Assembly (NCBI GenBank): GCA_030345135.1
Contig: CP128386.1
Coordinates: 6,991,001 to 7,055,000 of the forward strand
Length of the DNA: 64,000 nt
Direction of reading: 5' to 3'
Source of the DNA: Chitinophagaceae bacterium DXS
Lineage (GTDB): Bacteria; Bacteroidota; Bacteroidia; Chitinophagales; Chitinophagaceae
The position numbers and the translations under genes are program-made. The notes beneath the pieces are model-generated. The model saw only the letters and a program-made list of their open reading frames with translations, was not told the origin of the DNA and ran no database searches. Below are positions 9,616-18,983 of this stretch, piece after piece. Position 1 is the first letter of the stretch. Every line of letters starts with the position of its first letter.

Positions 9616-11064
9616 CTAGCCAGATAATTTCTGTTCTAGCAACGTTGTAACAACTTTAGGATCAGCTTTACCCTTGCTGGCTTTTTTAACCTCCCCAACA
9701 AACAGGCCAATTAGCCCTTTTTTACCTTTTTTGTATTCTGCAACCTTTTCAGGCATTTTGGCAATTACTTCAGCAACCCAGTTTTCTATTTCGTTGCTGT
9801 CACTTACCTGTATAAGATTCAATTCAGTGGCAAGTTGTATTGGCGCCTTCGAACCATCCGCTAAAAGCGCAGGCAATAATTTTGACGATGCCACAGAAAA
9901 GTTGATCTTTCCTTCGTCAATCAGCTGCATAACTTCTGCTAATTGCTGCGGTTTAACCGCGAAGGAATCCATCGCTATTTTATGTTCATTTACATATTGC
10001 CTTACCGGTCCGTTGATCCAATTAGATGCAGCCTTATAATTGGTAGTGAACTTCACCACTTCATTAAAATAATCAGTCGTTTCTTTTTCCAGGCAAAGCT
10101 GGGCTGCGTCATATTCGCTTAACCCATATTGTTGGTGATAAAGCGTATAAAGCTCTTCGGGCAATGCAGGCATTGCATCCTTAATATCATTGATGAATGT
10201 TTCAGTCAAACGGAACGGAGGCAGATCCGGCTCAGGAAAATAACGGTAATCATTTGCCTCTTCTTTATCCCTTATTGCGAAAGTTGTATCATTTGAAGCA
10301 TCAAAGCTTCTTGTTTGCTGAGTAATAGTGCCGCCCTGTTCAATTACATTGATCATGCGGTCTATTTCAAACTCAATTGCTTTTTTCACGTTGCGGATGG
10401 AGTTCAGATTTTTTACCTCAACCTTGGTTCCAAGCTTTGTTTCTCCCTTTAATCTAACAGAAACGTTGGCATCGCAACGAAGGCTTCCTTCTTCCATATT
10501 ACCATCACAAACGCCTAGCCAGCGAACCAGTTTACGCAGCTCGGTAACATAATGATAAGCTTCATCCGCGCTGCTCAAATCCGGCTCCGTTACTATTTCA
10601 ACCAGAGCCACACCTGCGCGGTTATAGTCCACACAGGTATTGTTATCATCAATATCATGAATGCTCTTACCCGCATCTTCTTCCATATGTATCCTGTTCA
10701 ACTGAACGTTGCGCACGCCCGAAGCTGTGCGGATGGTAACGTGGCCGCCTTTACATATCGGCGTAGTATGTTGCGATACCTGGTAACCTTTGGGCAGATC
10801 CGGGTAGAAATAATTTTTTCGCGCAAAATAGTTATAGCGTTCTATGTGGCAGTTGCATGCCAACCCAATCCTTATAGCAAGTTCTACCGCTTCTTTATTT
10901 GTTTTAGGCAATGTGCCCGGATGTCCTAATGTAATGGGGCTGACATGGGTATTGGGCTCAGCTCCAAATGCAGTACTGTCACCAGAGAACAATTTACTCT
11001 GTGTCATTAACTGTGCGTGCACTTCCAGCCCGATAACCGCTTCATATTTGTCGTGATAACTCAT
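9616..11064 (-). CDS. gatB: Aspartyl/glutamyl-tRNA amidotransferase subunit B
   Basis: 482 residues, full length. GatB activates mischarged Glu-tRNA(Gln) or Asp-tRNA(Asn) for amidation within GatCAB. The N-terminus YEAVIGLEVHAQLMTQSKLF, the GHPGTLPKTN segment, the NRAGVALVEIVTEPD motif and the C-terminal YqeY-like tail domain (about 330-480, ending KGKADPKVVTTLLEQKL) are all characteristic. Other subunits are not in the window. Upstream, a TACCTTTG word on the minus strand is a likely -7 element. High confidence. Confidence 0.98.
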   Translation of the reverse strand: MSYHDKYEAVIGLEVHAQLMTQSKLFSGDSTAFGAEPNTHVSPITLGHPGTLPKTNKEAVELAIRIGLACNCHIERYNYFARKNYFYPDLPKGYQVSQHTTPICKGGHVTIRTASGVRNVQLNRIHMEEDAGKSIHDIDDNNTCVDYNRAGVALVEIVTEPDLSSADEAYHYVTELRKLVRWLGVCDGNMEEGSLRCDANVSVRLKGETKLGTKVEVKNLNSIRNVKKAIEFEIDRMINVIEQGGTITQQTRSFDASNDTTFAIRDKEEANDYRYFPEPDLPPFRLTETFINDIKDAMPALPEELYTLYHQQYGLSEYDAAQLCLEKETTDYFNEVVKFTTNYKAASNWINGPVRQYVNEHKIAMDSFAVKPQQLAEVMQLIDEGKINFSVASSKLLPALLADGSKAPIQLATELNLIQVSDSNEIENWVAEVIAKMPEKVAEYKKGKKGLIGLFVGEVKKASKGKADPKVVTTLLEQKLSG

Positions 11065-11096
11065 TATAAAACAACTTCATCTGTTTGTAAGGTAAG

Positions 11097-11104
11097 CAAA
11101 GGTA
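11097..11104 (-). promoter_or_regulatory. Probable -7 element of gatB
   Basis: On the minus strand this reads TACCTTTG, a full match to the Bacteroidota -7 consensus TAnnTTTG, 32 bp before the gatB start. No TTG was seen at the expected upstream spacing. Confidence 0.5.
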
Positions 11105-11212
11105 TTGGTTTGCACTGATGAAATTGCCTGTTTTTGAGAGTTTTGGCAAGGCATTCAGAAAATATAACAGCCTGTAGATGTGTATGGGAAACTCTACAGG
11201 CTGTTAATACCA

Positions 11213-11827
11213 TTAAGCTACTATGCTCAATGGATTTCTATCATGTGTAAAACGCTGGGTAGCGAGATTATTTTCTTCAAATTCATTGCGAATTGCACGC
11301 ATTTGCCCAATGTGTCTTTTGGTATGCTGAACAAGAAAATAGATATGTTGATAAACATCAATCTTACCCAGGCCATATACATTCATCATGGTTGTTTGAA
11401 GCACCCCTTCACCCTTTTTCAGATCATCCAGCAGCCCAAGACATTCCACCAGTTGACGGCGCAATGTTGCTTTAATATCACCGGCTGCCACGGTTCCGCT
11501 TGGTATCATCTGCTCAGGAGTGGTCCAATCTGCGGCGTCACGATTGCTGACCACCTGCATTTTCTCCCAATCAAATTCATAAGATTGCAACATATCCCGG
11601 TAATCGTTCTCCATTGAATGCTGCAAGCTTTTCAACGCCGCCTTTCTTATCAGCAGCAACAAATAAAAATTGGTGAGGGTGATGTGTTCCAGCACCTCCG
11701 CAATTGTCCATCCACCATTTGCAGGCCTGTATTGCATCATAGCATCGCCTGCGTTAAACCATTTCATCACATCATTAAATGTGATGAACATTTCGTCCTT
11801 AATTCTGCTCATAACATTCTGGATCAT
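11213..11827 (-). CDS. DinB-family (DinB_2-like) protein
   Basis: 204 residues. The four-helix DinB/YfiT-type fold is suggested by the N-terminal WTIAEVLEHITLTNFYLLLL (about 38-57) and the C-terminal HIYFLVQHTKRHIGQMRAIR (about 166-185), which carry the spaced His residues that bind metal in this family. Members act in thiol metabolism or as uncharacterised metal-dependent transferases; the exact role here is unknown. An alternative ATG five codons in (11812) is possible. It is a single gene, read leftward, with its 3' end 149 bp before the gatB start. Confidence 0.85.
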   Translation of the reverse strand: MIQNVMSRIKDEMFITFNDVMKWFNAGDAMMQYRPANGGWTIAEVLEHITLTNFYLLLLIRKAALKSLQHSMENDYRDMLQSYEFDWEKMQVVSNRDAADWTTPEQMIPSGTVAAGDIKATLRRQLVECLGLLDDLKKGEGVLQTTMMNVYGLGKIDVYQHIYFLVQHTKRHIGQMRAIRNEFEENNLATQRFTHDRNPLSIVA

Positions 11828-11870
11828 AAAAAATATTTCCCTGGTTAAAAAAAGTCTTTAAAAAGAAAAA

Positions 11871-11900
11871 ACCCGGCTGATATCAACTTCAGACCGGGCT
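11871..11900 (-). terminator. Intrinsic terminator, minus strand
   Basis: Stem CCCGG-CTGA paired with TCAG-A-CCGGG around a short loop, with AAAAAGAAAAAA on the left side giving a strong T-run for minus-strand transcripts. No long gene lies to its right on that strand; the 49-codon frame at 11934-12083 is the obvious candidate that would use it. Confidence 0.65.
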
Positions 11901-11933
11901 TTTCACTCTATAGTTCGTTTATAAAGTTCATAG

Positions 11934-12083
11934 TCAAAAAAATCCCGGGTCCGATCGCTTGTAAATACGTTTATTCTGCTTCGCCGATGCCGCAAAACCT
12001 GTATTGGCTGAAAGAATCAGCAATTCCGGCTTGACCGAAACAGCAGCATTAAAATATTGCGCTATACGCAACCGGCTATTCAT
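11934..12083 (-). CDS. Candidate small protein, 49 residues
   Basis: Open frame from ATG at 12083 to TGA, starting MNSRLRIAQYF and ending YKRSDPGFF. It is basic, with a moderately hydrophobic centre (LLILSANTGFAA). It is bracketed by two minus-strand terminators (12134-12155 upstream, 11871-11900 downstream), which suggests a separate short transcription unit. I do not recognise the family, and a non-coding RNA between the two terminators would explain the same pattern. Confidence 0.33.
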   Translation of the reverse strand: MNSRLRIAQYFNAAVSVKPELLILSANTGFAASAKQNKRIYKRSDPGFF

Positions 12084-12133
12084 TGTTCTCTTCGTCCTGT
12101 TCACTTTTTGTTTTCAGCTTATGTGTATAAAAA

Positions 12134-12155
12134 AACCCCGCTTTCCGGCGGGGCT
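12134..12155 (-). terminator. Intrinsic terminator, minus strand
   Basis: CCCCGC (12136-12141) pairs with GCGGGG (12148-12153) around TTTCCG; the left flank AAAAAAA gives a seven-T run on the minus strand, and CTCTTTT on the right gives a weaker plus-strand tail. Whatever it ends starts in 12156-12613. Confidence 0.7.
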
Positions 12156-12613
12156 CTTTTGCTTAATTAGTTTATTGATTAACCTGATTTCAGCAATCTA
12201 TGCCCCTGCCCAACGCCATCTTCGCGTATGCGACGATACACTTCTTCGACTGACGGTTATATTGATGAAATAAAATGCTCATATAATTTATTGATTTTGC
12301 CGGTGTAAAACGTCGTCCGATTTCCTGCAAAAATCTTCTTTGCTGACACCTGCTGTACTGGTTAATTACCAAAAGAAAGAATGGTAACCCTTTTTTTTAT
12401 TAAAATTTCAAAAAAAAGCAAACTTCTTCGGAGCCTTATTATACCGTTAAATACACAAAGGCCGCTATAACTGCATCAAACCCACAACAAATCGTGCAAT
12501 CGGTTTGTTATTAGTTTTTGTGAAAAGATCGAATGCCATTGACTAAACAATTCTGAACGCAGAGCCGGCAGAAAATAGAAAACCCACTTTATTATATTAT
12601 CAAACACGTTTTT
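12156..12613. other. Gene-poor stretch before aspA
   Basis: No convincing long gene. A minus-strand frame of up to 60 codons (12190-12372, non-ATG start; an internal ATG gives about 30 residues ending MALGRGIDC) stops 35 bp before the terminator at 12134-12155 and might be its transcript, but I see no family. A weak inverted pair TTACCA/TGGTAA near 12364-12384 is followed by a run of T. The last 100 bp, AT-rich, should hold the aspA promoter; no exact TAnnTTTG was found. Confidence 0.4.
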
Positions 12614-14023
12614 ATGAGCAGTACAAGGAAAGAACATGACTTTCTTGGAGAAAAAGAAATTCCTAACGATTGTTACTATGGCGTACAAACGCTTCGTGCA
12701 AAAGAGAACTTTGATATTACAGGTATACCTATTAGTAAAGAGCCTTTATTTATTAAGGCTTTTGGCTATGTGAAGAAGGCTGCAGCAATGGCCAATAAAG
12801 AATGTGGCGTGTTGGACGCAAAAGTAACTGAAGCCATTGTATATGCCAGTGACAAACTGATTGACGGCGAGTATACAGATCAATTTGTAAGCGATCTTAT
12901 ACAAGGAGGTGCAGGAACGTCCTGCAATATGAATGCAAATGAAGTAATTGCCAATATTGGCCTGGAGCACATGGGCTACAAAAAAGGCGATTACAACCAC
13001 CTGCACCCGAATAACCATGTAAACTGCTCGCAAAGCACCAACGATGCCTATCCCACGGCTTTCCGTCTCGCCATCTATCTTAAAATAGATGAATTTACCG
13101 ATGCGCTGGAAAAACTTCAAAAGGCCTTTTTTGATAAAGGACAGGAATTTAAAGATGTATTGAAGATGGGCCGCACCCAGTTGCAGGATGCGGTGCCGAT
13201 GACACTTGGCCAGGAATTCAATGCGTTTGCCACAACCATAGGAGAAGATGTACTGCGCATGAGAGAAGTGCAACAATTGATAACCGAGATTAATATGGGC
13301 GCTACTGCGATTGGAACAGGAGTGAATGCCCCCAAGGGCTATGCCGAGATATGCACAAAGCACTTAGCCGAAATTTCAGGAATCCCGGTAAAATTATCAC
13401 CGGACCTTATTGAAGCCACTTATGATACGGGCGCGTATGTACAGCTTAGCGGAACTTTAAAAAGATGTGCCGTTAAACTGAGTAAAATATGCAACGATCT
13501 GCGCTTACTGAGCAGCGGCCCCAGGTGCGGACTAAATGAAATTAACCTGCCCCCAATGCAACCGGGTTCTTCCATTATGCCCGGCAAGGTGAACCCCGTT
13601 ATACCGGAAGCGGTTAACCAGACCTGCTTTTATGTTATTGGTGCGGATCTTACTGTTACGCTTGCTGCCGAGGCAGGACAGCTTCAATTGAACGTAATGG
13701 AACCGGTAATAGGCTTTGCGCTATTTACTTCCCTTGAATATATCACCAGGGCCAGCCATATGTTAAGAGAAAAATGTGTAACAGGAATAACCGCAAATCC
13801 GGAACATACAAAAGAAATGGTGATGCATAGCATAGGCATTGTTACACAGTTAAACCCGATCCTGGGATATGAAGAATCTGCAAGCATTGCCAAAGAGGCC
13901 TTAAAGTCCGGGAAGTCAGTACACCAGATTGCTGTAGAAGAAAGAAAACTGATTACACAGGCTAAGTGGGATGAAATCTACTCTGTAGATAATCTCATTC
14001 ATCCGAAGTTTATTAATCAGTAG
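12614..14023 (+). CDS. aspA: Aspartate ammonia-lyase (aspartase)
   Basis: 469 residues, full length for the fumarase/aspartase superfamily. It converts L-aspartate to fumarate and ammonia in the cytoplasm. The N-terminal EKEIPNDCYYGVQTLRA, the GGAGTSCNMNANEVIAN segment (about 97-113) and the superfamily signature GSSIMPGKVNP (about residue 320) are all present; the latter flexible loop carries the catalytic Ser. The spacing to asparaginase (66 bp) and then to a C4-dicarboxylate transporter makes an asparagine/aspartate utilisation cluster. Fumarase or argininosuccinate lyase are excluded by the aspartase-like N-terminus and context. Confidence 0.96.
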   Translation: MSSTRKEHDFLGEKEIPNDCYYGVQTLRAKENFDITGIPISKEPLFIKAFGYVKKAAAMANKECGVLDAKVTEAIVYASDKLIDGEYTDQFVSDLIQGGAGTSCNMNANEVIANIGLEHMGYKKGDYNHLHPNNHVNCSQSTNDAYPTAFRLAIYLKIDEFTDALEKLQKAFFDKGQEFKDVLKMGRTQLQDAVPMTLGQEFNAFATTIGEDVLRMREVQQLITEINMGATAIGTGVNAPKGYAEICTKHLAEISGIPVKLSPDLIEATYDTGAYVQLSGTLKRCAVKLSKICNDLRLLSSGPRCGLNEINLPPMQPGSSIMPGKVNPVIPEAVNQTCFYVIGADLTVTLAAEAGQLQLNVMEPVIGFALFTSLEYITRASHMLREKCVTGITANPEHTKEMVMHSIGIVTQLNPILGYEESASIAKEALKSGKSVHQIAVEERKLITQAKWDEIYSVDNLIHPKFINQ

Positions 14024-14089
14024 AAGTGTTGGCGGATAGCCCCGCAATAAAAATGCGCTACCAATGATGTAAAAAATAAATACTTACTT

Positions 14090-15148
14090 ATGAAAAATAT
14101 CTTCGTTCTCATCACTTGCCTTGTGCTTTCAATTGCGGTTACCGCGCAAGGCACGGGTAAAAAGCCCCATATTATTATTTTAGCCACCGGCGGAACGATC
14201 GCCGGCCAGGGTGCAGCCCCCGACCGCGCAGGTTACGAGGCAGGAAAGCTGCCCATAAAAGAATTATTGGCAGCGATACCGGGCGTGGAAAAAATTGCAG
14301 ATGTAACCGGTGAACAAATATCCAATGTGGGCAGCCAGAATATGACTATTGAAATATGGCAAAAACTGGATAAACGCATCAATGAGATCTTTGCAAAAAA
14401 TGAAGCTGACGGCATAGTAATTACGCATGGCACAGACACGCAGGAAGAAACAGCCTATTTCTTAAACCTTACGGTGCGGTATGACAAACCTGTAGTCCTT
14501 ACCGGATCTATGCGCCCGGCTACAGCCATCAGTGCAGACGGACCTAAAAATCTGTATGATGCTATCACTGTTGCAGCCAACCCCGCAACCAACGGCAGAG
14601 GCGTACTGGTAGTTTTTAATGAAGGAATTTTTGACGGAAGGGATGTTGAGAAAGTAAACACCACAAAAGTGAATGCCTTTGCAGCACCCAATCTTGGTCC
14701 CCTTGGCCAGGTATATGATGGCAAAGTATTCTACTACCTTAACTCAATACGTGCCGGCAATAAATCAACTCCATTTGACCTTCAAAAAATACAATCACTA
14801 CCAAAGGTGGGCATCGTGTTTATGTACGCAGATGCGGTACCGTTAACCATAGACGCTTTTGTGAATGCAGGCTATGAAGGTATAGTGATCGCGGGCGTAG
14901 GTAACGGAAATTTCAATAAAGCATTTTACGATGCGGTAGACAAAGCTGTAAAGAAAGGAGTAGTTGTTTGCCGTTCTTCCCACGTTCCTGCTGGTCGCGT
15001 TACTTTATATGATGAGATTGACGATGACAAACTGGGCACTATAGTTTCTGATGATCTTAACCCGCAAAAATCGAGAGTGTTACTAATGTTGGGATTGACA
15101 CAAACAAAAGATAAAAAAACATTGCAGAGCTATTTCTTTAAATTCTAA
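14090..15148 (+). CDS. ansB: Type II (periplasmic) L-asparaginase
   Basis: 352 residues with a cleavable signal peptide (about 1-19, ending VTAQ), hence periplasmic. The first active-site motif LATGGTIAG places the nucleophilic Thr at residue 36, and the second motif ITHGTDTQEET (about residue 108) supplies the Thr-Asp-Lys relay partners. It hydrolyses asparagine (possibly glutamine) to aspartate and ammonia. It sits between aspA and the Dcu-type transporter, so the aspartate released outside the membrane can be imported and deaminated. High confidence in family; the signal peptide distinguishes it from the cytoplasmic type I enzyme. Confidence 0.96.
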   Translation: MKNIFVLITCLVLSIAVTAQGTGKKPHIIILATGGTIAGQGAAPDRAGYEAGKLPIKELLAAIPGVEKIADVTGEQISNVGSQNMTIEIWQKLDKRINEIFAKNEADGIVITHGTDTQEETAYFLNLTVRYDKPVVLTGSMRPATAISADGPKNLYDAITVAANPATNGRGVLVVFNEGIFDGRDVEKVNTTKVNAFAAPNLGPLGQVYDGKVFYYLNSIRAGNKSTPFDLQKIQSLPKVGIVFMYADAVPLTIDAFVNAGYEGIVIAGVGNGNFNKAFYDAVDKAVKKGVVVCRSSHVPAGRVTLYDEIDDDKLGTIVSDDLNPQKSRVLLMLGLTQTKDKKTLQSYFFKF

Positions 15149-15321
15149 CAACCCGCTTTACCGTAGCGTTACTCCGGAAAGAGTTGTACATTGGTTCTAC
15201 GCCTGTACCAGGCTTATTGATCCTAAGTATTGAGATATATCGAATAAAGCAATCCTCACTTCTACAGATCAATAACTAACCAAAAAAGATTACACCCAAC
15301 ATCAAAACAACATCAACGCTT

Positions 15322-16662
15322 ATGATCTGGATCCAGTTTTTGATAGTACTAATAATGATTCTTATTGGCGCCAACATGAAAGGCATCGGCCTGGGCGTTA
15401 TGGGAATGGTTGGAATGCTCATTTTCGTATCCGTATTTCATATGCACCCGACCGAGCCCCCGCTTGACGTAATGCTTATCATCATCGCTATTGTAACAAC
15501 GGGTGCCGCATTGCAGGCTGCAGGCGGACTTGACTATCTTGTAAGCATTGCAGAAAAAATTATAAGAAGCAACCCTTCTCAAATTACTTTCCTCGCACCG
15601 GTAACAACCTATTTTTTGTGTCTTTTTGCAGGCACATCACATATCGTTTATTCATTACTCCCGATCATTTCAGAGGTAGCGGCAAAAAAAAGGATCAGAC
15701 CTGAACGCCCTCTGTCGGTATCAGTAATAGCATCACATATTGCACTTACCGGCAGCCCGATGAGTGCCGCAACAGCGGCCATGGCGGCAATACTTGCTTA
15801 CCCAAGCGCGGTTGTGGATATTATGAAAGTTGGAATTCCATCCTGCTTGCTGGGTGTACTTGCCGGTGCGCTTGCGGTGAGAAAGAAAGGCAAAGAACTG
15901 AATGATGATCCGGATTTTATTGAGAAGATGAAAGATCCTGAATTTGCACAATCAATAGATGCAGATTCGGCTGAAAACAAAAAAGCTATTAAACCCGGCG
16001 CAAAAACCGCCGTGCTGATCTTTGGAATTGCCATACTGCTTGTTGTGCTGTGCGGGGCATTTCCATCCCTAGTTCCCAACACGGGCAAAGGAGATCTGAA
16101 TTTTAGCGTTAAAGCTGATGGCACGCTCACCATGGGCAGTGTTATTGAAATAATCACATTGTCCGCAACAGCCCTTATTATGCTTGTTACAAAAACAAGT
16201 GCAGAGGCTGTAACCAAAGCAAGTCTTTTTACATCTATGGCCACTGCGGTAATCTCAGTTTTTGGGGTTGTCTGGATGAGCTCTACATTCATGGCCAACA
16301 ACGAGCATGTTATCAAAGAAGCGCTCGGCGGGATTGCTCAAGCGCATCCGTGGACGTTTACATTCGCTGTTTTTATAATGGGCGTCCTCATGTTCAGCCA
16401 GGCTGCAACCACCCGCACCATGATGCCGCTTGGTGTTGCACTTGGGATCGCTAACCCAAATCTGTTGGCTATGTTTCCGGCTGTAAATGCCGACTTTGTT
16501 CTACCTGGTTACCCCACTTTACTGGCAGCAATAAATTTTGATAGAACAGGCACAACCAAAATTGGAAAATATGTCATCAACCACAGCTTTATGCTACCCG
16601 GATTCGTTGTGATTGGAACTGCTATTATAATAGGATTTCTTCTTAGTCATATTCTTTTATAA
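15322..16662 (+). CDS. Anaerobic C4-dicarboxylate transporter, DcuA/DcuB family
   Basis: 446 residues with about ten to twelve hydrophobic segments. The N-terminal half closely resembles Dcu proteins (FAGTSHIVYSLLPIISEVA and GSPMSAATAAMAAILA). Dcu carriers exchange aspartate, fumarate, malate and succinate across the inner membrane. A central hydrophilic loop (about 195-225) separates the halves. Its place behind aspA and ansB suggests aspartate uptake coupled to export of fumarate or succinate. DcuA and DcuB cannot be told apart by eye. The following porin gene begins 15 bp after its stop, so they are co-transcribed. Confidence 0.93.
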   Translation: MIWIQFLIVLIMILIGANMKGIGLGVMGMVGMLIFVSVFHMHPTEPPLDVMLIIIAIVTTGAALQAAGGLDYLVSIAEKIIRSNPSQITFLAPVTTYFLCLFAGTSHIVYSLLPIISEVAAKKRIRPERPLSVSVIASHIALTGSPMSAATAAMAAILAYPSAVVDIMKVGIPSCLLGVLAGALAVRKKGKELNDDPDFIEKMKDPEFAQSIDADSAENKKAIKPGAKTAVLIFGIAILLVVLCGAFPSLVPNTGKGDLNFSVKADGTLTMGSVIEIITLSATALIMLVTKTSAEAVTKASLFTSMATAVISVFGVVWMSSTFMANNEHVIKEALGGIAQAHPWTFTFAVFIMGVLMFSQAATTRTMMPLGVALGIANPNLLAMFPAVNADFVLPGYPTLLAAINFDRTGTTKIGKYVINHSFMLPGFVVIGTAIIIGFLLSHILL

Positions 16663-16677
16663 ACTAAACACTAAACT

Positions 16678-17859
16678 ATGAAGCTTCGCATACCCCTTTT
16701 GATAGCATCTATCTTGCAGGTGATTGTAGCTTCTTCACAAATAGAGAAGCAAATAGATACTTCTATCAATCATACGACCCCTATCATTCCCACTGAAAAA
16801 GTTGAGCTGCTAAAAAATATTGATGTCATTGCCAATATGCAATACGGATTCAACAACGATTTTCAGGATGGCAAGTATGTAGGTAGCGCATTTTCCATGA
16901 ACCAGTTTCGCCTGGAGATAAAAGGAAAAGTGTATAAGGATAAAGTATATTTCCGTTTTCGCGACAGATATACTAAATCAACACAACCGCAATCAGTAGA
17001 TAACATTAGCGCCAGTACGGATCTTGCTTATATAGGAGTGAACCTCTCCCCAAAAGTGAGCATGCAATTTGGTAAGATGTGTGCAGACTGGGGTGGCTAT
17101 GAATTTGACGCAAACCCGATTGATATATATGCATACAACGATATTGTTGAATATGCGGACAACTTTTTGTCCGGCGTTCAACTTGGATGGCAGCTAACCA
17201 AAAATCATTCACTTACCTTTCAGATCCTTAACTCCAGGACAAAAACTTTTGATGAATTGTACGATTCAATCCCCGGAGTAAAACAATCGAAATTCCCTGC
17301 GGCATGGGTAGCAAACTGGCGGGGCAACTTTGCAAACGGAATGTTTCAAACTTTATGGAGTGCCAGCGTTTTTACTGAAGCGGTAGATAAAGAAATGCAT
17401 TATATAGCACTGGGTAACCAATTGCTTCTAAAAAAGTGGACCATCCAATATGATTTTAAGTGGAGCAAAGAAGGACTTGACAGGAAAACGATAGTTACGG
17501 GTATCGTGCCAGACTCCTACGATCCTTATGCCGCAATGGATGTGGCATACATTGAACACTGGCTTCGCTTCACTTATCAATTTGCACCCAAGTGGACAGT
17601 CTCCGGCATAGGGATGGTAAGTGACGCATACTGGTATGGCAATCCCGATCCGCATAAAGACAGTCATCTAAGAACTGCATGGGGCTTTATTCCTTCCGTT
17701 GAATTTTATCCTTTTAAGAACTTCAATCTAAAATTCTTCGGAACCTATATTGGCCGCACCTATAAGTATACCGATTATTCCAAAAAAGAATTTGGCTCGG
17801 CTGATACACATACAGGAAGGATAAGTATAGGATTCATTTCTCCGCTTGTGGTGTTGTAG
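16678..17859 (+). CDS. Outer-membrane beta-barrel porin
   Basis: 393 residues with an N-terminal signal sequence ending near VASSQ (about 21). The body shows alternating amphipathic strands with aromatic girdles (for example YFRFRDRYTKSTQ, VQLGWQLTKNHSLTF) and ends in a hydrophobic strand with a terminal leucine (SIGFISPLVVL), the pattern of a porin-like barrel (OprO/OprP-like or a related Bacteroidota family). Because it follows the Dcu gene by 15 bp it probably admits dicarboxylates or amino acids to the periplasm. The exact family is uncertain. Confidence 0.8.
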   Translation: MKLRIPLLIASILQVIVASSQIEKQIDTSINHTTPIIPTEKVELLKNIDVIANMQYGFNNDFQDGKYVGSAFSMNQFRLEIKGKVYKDKVYFRFRDRYTKSTQPQSVDNISASTDLAYIGVNLSPKVSMQFGKMCADWGGYEFDANPIDIYAYNDIVEYADNFLSGVQLGWQLTKNHSLTFQILNSRTKTFDELYDSIPGVKQSKFPAAWVANWRGNFANGMFQTLWSASVFTEAVDKEMHYIALGNQLLLKKWTIQYDFKWSKEGLDRKTIVTGIVPDSYDPYAAMDVAYIEHWLRFTYQFAPKWTVSGIGMVSDAYWYGNPDPHKDSHLRTAWGFIPSVEFYPFKNFNLKFFGTYIGRTYKYTDYSKKEFGSADTHTGRISIGFISPLVVL

Positions 17860-17914
17860 CGCAACAAAGACTTTCCTGTTTCAGATTCTGGTATAATGCA
17901 TCATCTTTGCACGT

Positions 17915-18445
17915 ATGCAATGGATAAGAATTACTGACCCGGAACATTTGTTATTACCCTTTGTCAGGAGCTTATATGAATCTGCGTTTCCGGTACATGA
18001 AAGAAGGGAGTGGGCAAACTTTCTCAGGACCATTTCGTTCAGCGGGATGCAGTTATCATTATTAGAAGATGAATTGCCTGTAGGATTTATTATTACCTGG
18101 CAAATACAAGACTTCTGCTATGTTGAGCACTTTGCTATTTCTTCATCACAACGTGGCAAGCTATATGGAGGCAAAGTTATTGACGAGTTGTTTGATCGCT
18201 TCAATCAGCGAATAATACTTGAAGTGGAACCCGAACATGATGAAGACAGCAGAAGACGTATTTTATTTTACGAAAGAAAGGGCTTGCAACCGGTTCCCTT
18301 TAGTTACATGCAGCCACCGTACAGAAAAGGTGAAGATTGCTATAAGATGCAGCTAATGAGTATCCCAGCAATAACCAGCTACAATGAGTTTGAAAGCATT
18401 GCCTCAGACATCAGAGCAACTGTGTATGAAGGATTTTACGAATAG
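17915..18445 (+). CDS. GNAT-family N-acetyltransferase
   Basis: 176 residues. The GNAT core is visible as VGFIITWQ, YVEHFAISSSQRGKLYGGKVI (about 69-89, with an acetyl-CoA-binding loop in the R/Q-x-x-G-x-G/A position slightly diverged as QRGKLYGG) and the later RRRILFYERKGL (about 109-120). Substrate unknown. An upstream CATCTTTG (one mismatch to the -7 consensus, 17902-17909) ends only 5 bp before the ATG, implying a very short leader. It converges with the EamA gene. Confidence 0.85.
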   Translation: MQWIRITDPEHLLLPFVRSLYESAFPVHERREWANFLRTISFSGMQLSLLEDELPVGFIITWQIQDFCYVEHFAISSSQRGKLYGGKVIDELFDRFNQRIILEVEPEHDEDSRRRILFYERKGLQPVPFSYMQPPYRKGEDCYKMQLMSIPAITSYNEFESIASDIRATVYEGFYE

Positions 18446-18551
18446 GCATTACCGCTTTGCAGCAAGGACTCTGTTCAACTCCTGTATCTCCTCCGTGAAG
18501 CTCTGTGTAATTGTATTTTCTATTACACAGTCAACGCCCGGAAAACGTCAC

Positions 18552-18965
18552 CTACAGAATCAAAACAACTGTCCCGGCAATAATCAACGAAGCCCCAACA
18601 GCCATCTTCCATGTAAGCGGCTCTCCAAGAAAAATAACCGACAATATGATCGCAATTGCTACGCTCATTTTATCAACGGGAGCAACCTGCGAAACATTAC
18701 CGATTTGCAGCGCCTTGAAATAAAACAGCCAGGACAATCCCGTTGCGCATCCTGAAAGTATAAGAAACATCCAGTTTTGTTTGCCCAGTGTTTGCAGGGC
18801 ATGAACATTTCCTTTAAACAAAACGATGGACCAGGTAATAAACAAGATACAGGTAGTCCGGATAGCTGTCGCAAGATCACTATCAATATTTGCTACACCT
18901 TTTTTTGCCAACACTGCTGTTAGCGCCGCAAACAATGCTGATAACAAGGCAAAGATCCACCACAT
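18552..18965 (-). CDS. Single-domain EamA/DMT-family membrane transporter
   Basis: 137 residues with four to five membrane segments (WWIFALLSALFAALTAVLAK at the N-terminus, then about 37-53, 68-88, 101-115 and 120-137). It corresponds to one EamA repeat, half of the usual ten-segment drug/metabolite transporter; such short members exist and probably work as dimers. It follows the lipase gene on the same strand by 18 bp, so co-transcription is likely. There is no sign that a second half was lost: the frame ends naturally at a C-terminal hydrophobic helix. Substrate unknown. Confidence 0.85.
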   Translation of the reverse strand: MWWIFALLSALFAALTAVLAKKGVANIDSDLATAIRTTCILFITWSIVLFKGNVHALQTLGKQNWMFLILSGCATGLSWLFYFKALQIGNVSQVAPVDKMSVAIAIILSVIFLGEPLTWKMAVGASLIIAGTVVLIL

Positions 18966-18983
18966 ACTTTCAATTTTTATTTA

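Noticed and set aside
12004-12273. 89-codon plus-strand frame before aspA
   Set aside because: It runs straight through the terminator hairpin at 12134-12155 and has no promoter or family support.
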